From positions 1-9,144 of the forward strand of contig JAISXC010000181.1 of the NCBI GenBank assembly GCA_031270875.1: DNA of 9,144 bases. The letters are read 5' to 3'. Source of the DNA: Desulfovibrio sp. GTDB taxonomy: Bacteria; Desulfobacterota; Desulfovibrionia; Desulfovibrionales; Desulfovibrionaceae. Shown piece after piece: positions 6,667-9,144 of the stretch. How positions within the stretch are numbered: position 1 is the stretch's first letter; the number at the start of each line of letters is the position of its first letter. Both the position numbers and the translations under genes were made by a program. The notes beneath the pieces were generated by a model. The model was given only the letters and a program-made list of their open reading frames with translations. It searched no databases and had not been told where the DNA came from.

Positions 6667-8202
6667 CTCCCACTCTATGGTGCTCGGCGGCTTGGATGAG
6701 ACATCGTAAACGACCCGGTTGATTCCGCGTACTTCATTGATGATTCTGGTGGAGATCCGCGCAATGACATCCGGCGGGATACGCGACCAGTCCGCTGTCA
6801 TGGCGTCCACGCTGTCCACTATCCGAAGAGCCACAACATGCTCGTACGTGCGGCCGTCACCCATGACGCCCACAGTCCGCAGGGGCAGGAGGACGGCAAA
6901 CCCCTGCCATACCCTGCGGTACCAGCCGGATTCCCGCAATTCCTGCTGCACGATGTCGTCCGCGTTGCGCAAAATGTCAAGACGCTCTTTTGTGACTTCG
7001 CCAAGCACGCGGATGGCGAGTCCGGGTCCCGGAAACGGATGCCGCCAGACAATGAAATCGGGCAGGCCGAGTTCCGCCGCCAGCTTGCGGACTTCATCCT
7101 TGAAAAGTTCACGCAGCGGTTCAACGAGTTCAAGCCGCATTTTTTCCGGCAGGCCGCCCACATTATGGTGGCTTTTGATAACGGCGCTCGGCCCCTTGTG
7201 CGAAGTGGACTCAATAACGTCGGGGTAAAGAGTGCCTTGGGCCAGAAAATCCGCATGAGGCAGTTTTTTCGCCTCTTCCTCGAAAATCTCGATAAACGCA
7301 TGGCCTATGGCCTTGCGTTTCTGTTCAGGCTCCTCCACTTTCTCAAGGCGGGAGAGAAAGCGAGCCTGCGCCTGAACAACAATGAGGTTCAAATCAAAAT
7401 GCTCCCGCAGATAGCCCGCCACTTCGTCAGCTTCCTTCAGACGCAACAGCCCGTTGTCCACAAAAATGCAGTGCAGGTTCTTGCCTATCGCGCGGTGCAG
7501 CAGGACCGCCACGACGGTGGAATCCACTCCGCCGGAAAGAGCGCAGACAACGTGTCTGTTTCCGATACGCTCTTTCATTTCCCTGACGATGCGCTCCGCG
7601 AACAGGGCCATGCTCCAATCCGGCGCAAGCTCCGCTGCCTTGAACAGAAAATTGCGCAGCATATTCCGACCTTCCGCGGTGTGATGCACTTCCGGATGAA
7701 ATTGCACGGCGTAAATCCTGCGTTTCTCATCCGCAATGGCCGCGATGTTCAGCGTAGGCGTGCTGCCTGTGACGGCAAAACCCGGCGGCGGAGTGAGAAC
7801 CCTGTCGCCGTGGCTCATCCAGACGCGCGTCGGGCCGGCTATGCCGTGCCAAAGCGCGCATTGCGAGCCGAGCCGCAACTCCGCCGGCCCGTATTCCCGC
7901 GTGGAGGATTTCGCCAGTTCCCCGCCAAGAGTCTCGGCCAGAAGCTGCATGCCGTAGCAGATGCCGAGCACGGGGATATCAAGAGCCAGCAGGCCGGGAT
8001 CAAGCGACGGGGCGCCACTTTCTCCCACGCTGGCCGGCCCGCCGGAAAGGATGATGGCGGAAGGCTTCATGGCGGCCACTTCATCCGCTGTCGTCACGCA
8101 GGAGTGTATTTCCGAATAAATTCCGGCTTCACGCACCCTGCGGGCAATAAGCTGAGTGACTTGGGAACCGTAGTCAATAACAATGACCTTGCTTTGCGGC
8201 AT
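6664..8202 (-). CDS. guaA: GMP synthase (glutamine-hydrolysing)
   Basis: GuaA converts XMP, ATP and glutamine to GMP in the cytoplasm, the last step of guanine nucleotide synthesis. The 512-residue product is full length. The class I glutamine amidotransferase domain (about 1-195) has GICYGMQ with nucleophile Cys82 and the FHPEVHHT segment with His169 and Glu171 completing the triad. The ATP pyrophosphatase domain opens with the P-loop SGGVDS (223-228), followed by VDNGLLR, and the C-terminal dimerisation domain carries [13 protein letters not shown] and ends in the characteristic PPSTIEWE. All catalytic residues are present. It lies 12 bases after guaB, the usual guaBA order, and 12 bases before tatB, so it is probably co-transcribed with both. 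The upstream Shine-Dalgarno match is weak (TGGTG), but the N-terminus begins with the family pattern [10 protein letters not shown], which supports the ATG chosen. Confidence 0.98.
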   Translation of the reverse strand: MPQSKVIVIDYGSQVTQLIARRVREAGIYSEIHSCVTTADEVAAMKPSAIILSGGPASVGESGAPSLDPGLLALDIPVLGICYGMQLLAETLGGELAKSSTREYGPAELRLGSQCALWHGIAGPTRVWMSHGDRVLTPPPGFAVTGSTPTLNIAAIADEKRRIYAVQFHPEVHHTAEGRNMLRNFLFKAAELAPDWSMALFAERIVREMKERIGNRHVVCALSGGVDSTVVAVLLHRAIGKNLHCIFVDNGLLRLKEADEVAGYLREHFDLNLIVVQAQARFLSRLEKVEEPEQKRKAIGHAFIEIFEEEAKKLPHADFLAQGTLYPDVIESTSHKGPSAVIKSHHNVGGLPEKMRLELVEPLRELFKDEVRKLAAELGLPDFIVWRHPFPGPGLAIRVLGEVTKERLDILRNADDIVQQELRESGWYRRVWQGFAVLLPLRTVGVMGDGRTYEHVVALRIVDSVDAMTADWSRIPPDVIARISTRIINEVRGINRVVYDVSSKPPSTIEWE

Positions 8203-8214
8203 TGCTGCACCAGG

Positions 8215-9144
8215 CTAGTTGTCTATGCGATAATTGGGAGCTTCCTTGGTGATGATCACATCGTGAACATGGCTTTCCCTCAGACCGGCGGCGGATATTT
8301 CGCAGAATGTGGTATTGTTGTACAACTCCTCCAGATTTCCGGCGCCCACGTACCCCATGCCGGATTTCAAACCGCCCGTCAGCTGGTACACGGCCTCCAT
8401 GACCGGCCCACGATAGGGCACGCGGCCCACAATGCCTTCGGGAACCAGTTTTTTGCTCTGTTCCTGAAAATAGCGATCGGAACTGCCTTCCTTCATGGCG
8501 TCAATGGAACCCATGCCGCGGTAAATTTTATAGGTGCGCCCCTGATAGAGGATGGTTTCGCCGGGGCTCTCCTCCGTTCCCGCGAAGAGAGAGCCTATCA
8601 TCACCGAATGGGCGCCCATGACAAGGGCCTTGACTATATCCCCGGAAAACTTGATGCCGCCGTCGGCGATGCAGCAACGATCCATCTCCCGCGCGGCCCG
8701 GCCTGACTCCAGCACCGCCGTCACCTGCGGCACGCCCACGCCGGCCACAATGCGCGTGGTGCAAATGGAACCCGGCCCTATGCCCACTTTCACGCAATCA
8801 GCGCCGGCCTCCAGAATGGCGCGCGCGCCCTCATACGTGGCCACATTGCCGGCAATCAGCCCGCATTTCGGAAAGTTCCCCTTGACGGCGCGAATGGCGT
8901 CCAGCACATTTTGGGAGTGCCCGTGGGCTGAATCCAGCACCAGCACATCCGCCCCCGCCTCCAGCAACTGTTCCGCGCGCTTTTCGCCGTCCTTGCCTAT
9001 GCCTATGGCGGCCCCCACGCGGAGCCGGCCCTTGTCGTCCTTGCAGGCATTGGGGTATTTTTGCACTTTGTCTATGTCCTTCATGGTAATAAGGCCGCAA
9101 AGGCGGTTGTCCTCATCCACCACCAGGAGTTTTTCTATGCGGTG
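8215..9144 (-). CDS. guaB: Inosine-5'-monophosphate dehydrogenase, 3' part
   Basis: GuaB oxidises IMP to XMP with NAD+, the committed step toward GMP. The frame stays open to the window edge at 9144, so the N-terminus and most of the CBS pair are missing; 309 residues are visible. They start within the second CBS domain ([11 protein letters not shown], then GLITMKDI) and re-enter the catalytic beta/alpha barrel: [24 protein letters not shown], the active-site loop [11 protein letters not shown] with the catalytic Cys encoded at 8763-8761, [11 protein letters not shown] for phosphate binding, and [10 protein letters not shown] with [12 protein letters not shown] forming the flap. The C-terminus [17 protein letters not shown] followed by an Asn-Tyr-Arg end is standard. 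All visible active-site residues are intact. It is the first gene of the visible minus-strand run; any promoter lies beyond the window. Confidence 0.98.
   Translation of the reverse strand, partial: HRIEKLLVVDEDNRLCGLITMKDIDKVQKYPNACKDDKGRLRVGAAIGIGKDGEKRAEQLLEAGADVLVLDSAHGHSQNVLDAIRAVKGNFPKCGLIAGNVATYEGARAILEAGADCVKVGIGPGSICTTRIVAGVGVPQVTAVLESGRAAREMDRCCIADGGIKFSGDIVKALVMGAHSVMIGSLFAGTEESPGETILYQGRTYKIYRGMGSIDAMKEGSSDRYFQEQSKKLVPEGIVGRVPYRGPVMEAVYQLTGGLKSGMGYVGAGNLEELYNNTTFCEISAAGLRESHVHDVIITKEAPNYRIDN

Noticed and set aside
6838..8706. Long plus-strand open frame of 622 codons opposite guaA and guaB
   Set aside because: It lies antisense to two clearly conserved enzymes, crosses their junction, and its translation shows no recognisable domain. 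It is a by-product of GC-biased codon use in the real genes.
1..9144. A novel defence, mobile or biosynthetic system
   Set aside because: Eight of the nine coding sequences belong to well-known housekeeping families, and the ninth is a single lipoprotein. No transposase, integrase, direct-repeat array, tRNA or recombination scar was seen.

Overview
The window looks like ordinary chromosomal housekeeping DNA from a Gram-negative bacterium, most likely a sulfate-reducing Desulfovibrionaceae (old Deltaproteobacteria). The basis is a moderately GC-rich sequence, clpX followed directly by lon, a lipoprotein gene, a TatB/TatC pair, and the order guaB-guaA-tatB-tatC-hisB-lipoprotein-hisA, which I recall from Desulfovibrio genomes. 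The taxonomic call is inference from gene order and protein style, not a database result.

Left part, + strand (1-3110): the 3' two-thirds of the ClpX AAA+ domain and the whole of lon, separated by 62 bases. These are two ATP-dependent protein quality-control machines. The spacer carries a perfect 13-base inverted repeat and a clear ribosome binding site for lon.

Right part, - strand (9144 down to 3117): a tightly packed co-directional run. The 3' part of guaB (IMP dehydrogenase) and guaA (GMP synthase) make GMP from IMP. tatB and tatC encode receptor components of the twin-arginine export system. hisB (imidazoleglycerol-phosphate dehydratase), an uncharacterised lipoprotein gene and hisA (ProFAR isomerase) follow. 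Junctions are 12-base gaps, two 4-base ATGA overlaps and one TGATG overlap, then a 67-base gap before hisA, so one transcript with translational coupling is likely. lon and hisA converge with only 6 bases between their stop codons.

Functional links: the histidine pathway consumes ATP and, after HisA and HisF, releases AICAR into purine synthesis, so gua and his genes share a metabolic border. The tat genes and the lipoprotein concern the cell envelope and have no obvious metabolic tie. No RNA gene, mobile element, CRISPR array or integration scar was seen, and no gene-free stretch exceeds about 70 bases. I found no convincing new system. The points most worth a second look are the unknown lipoprotein, the long acidic N-terminal extension of TatC, and the clpX-lon palindrome.
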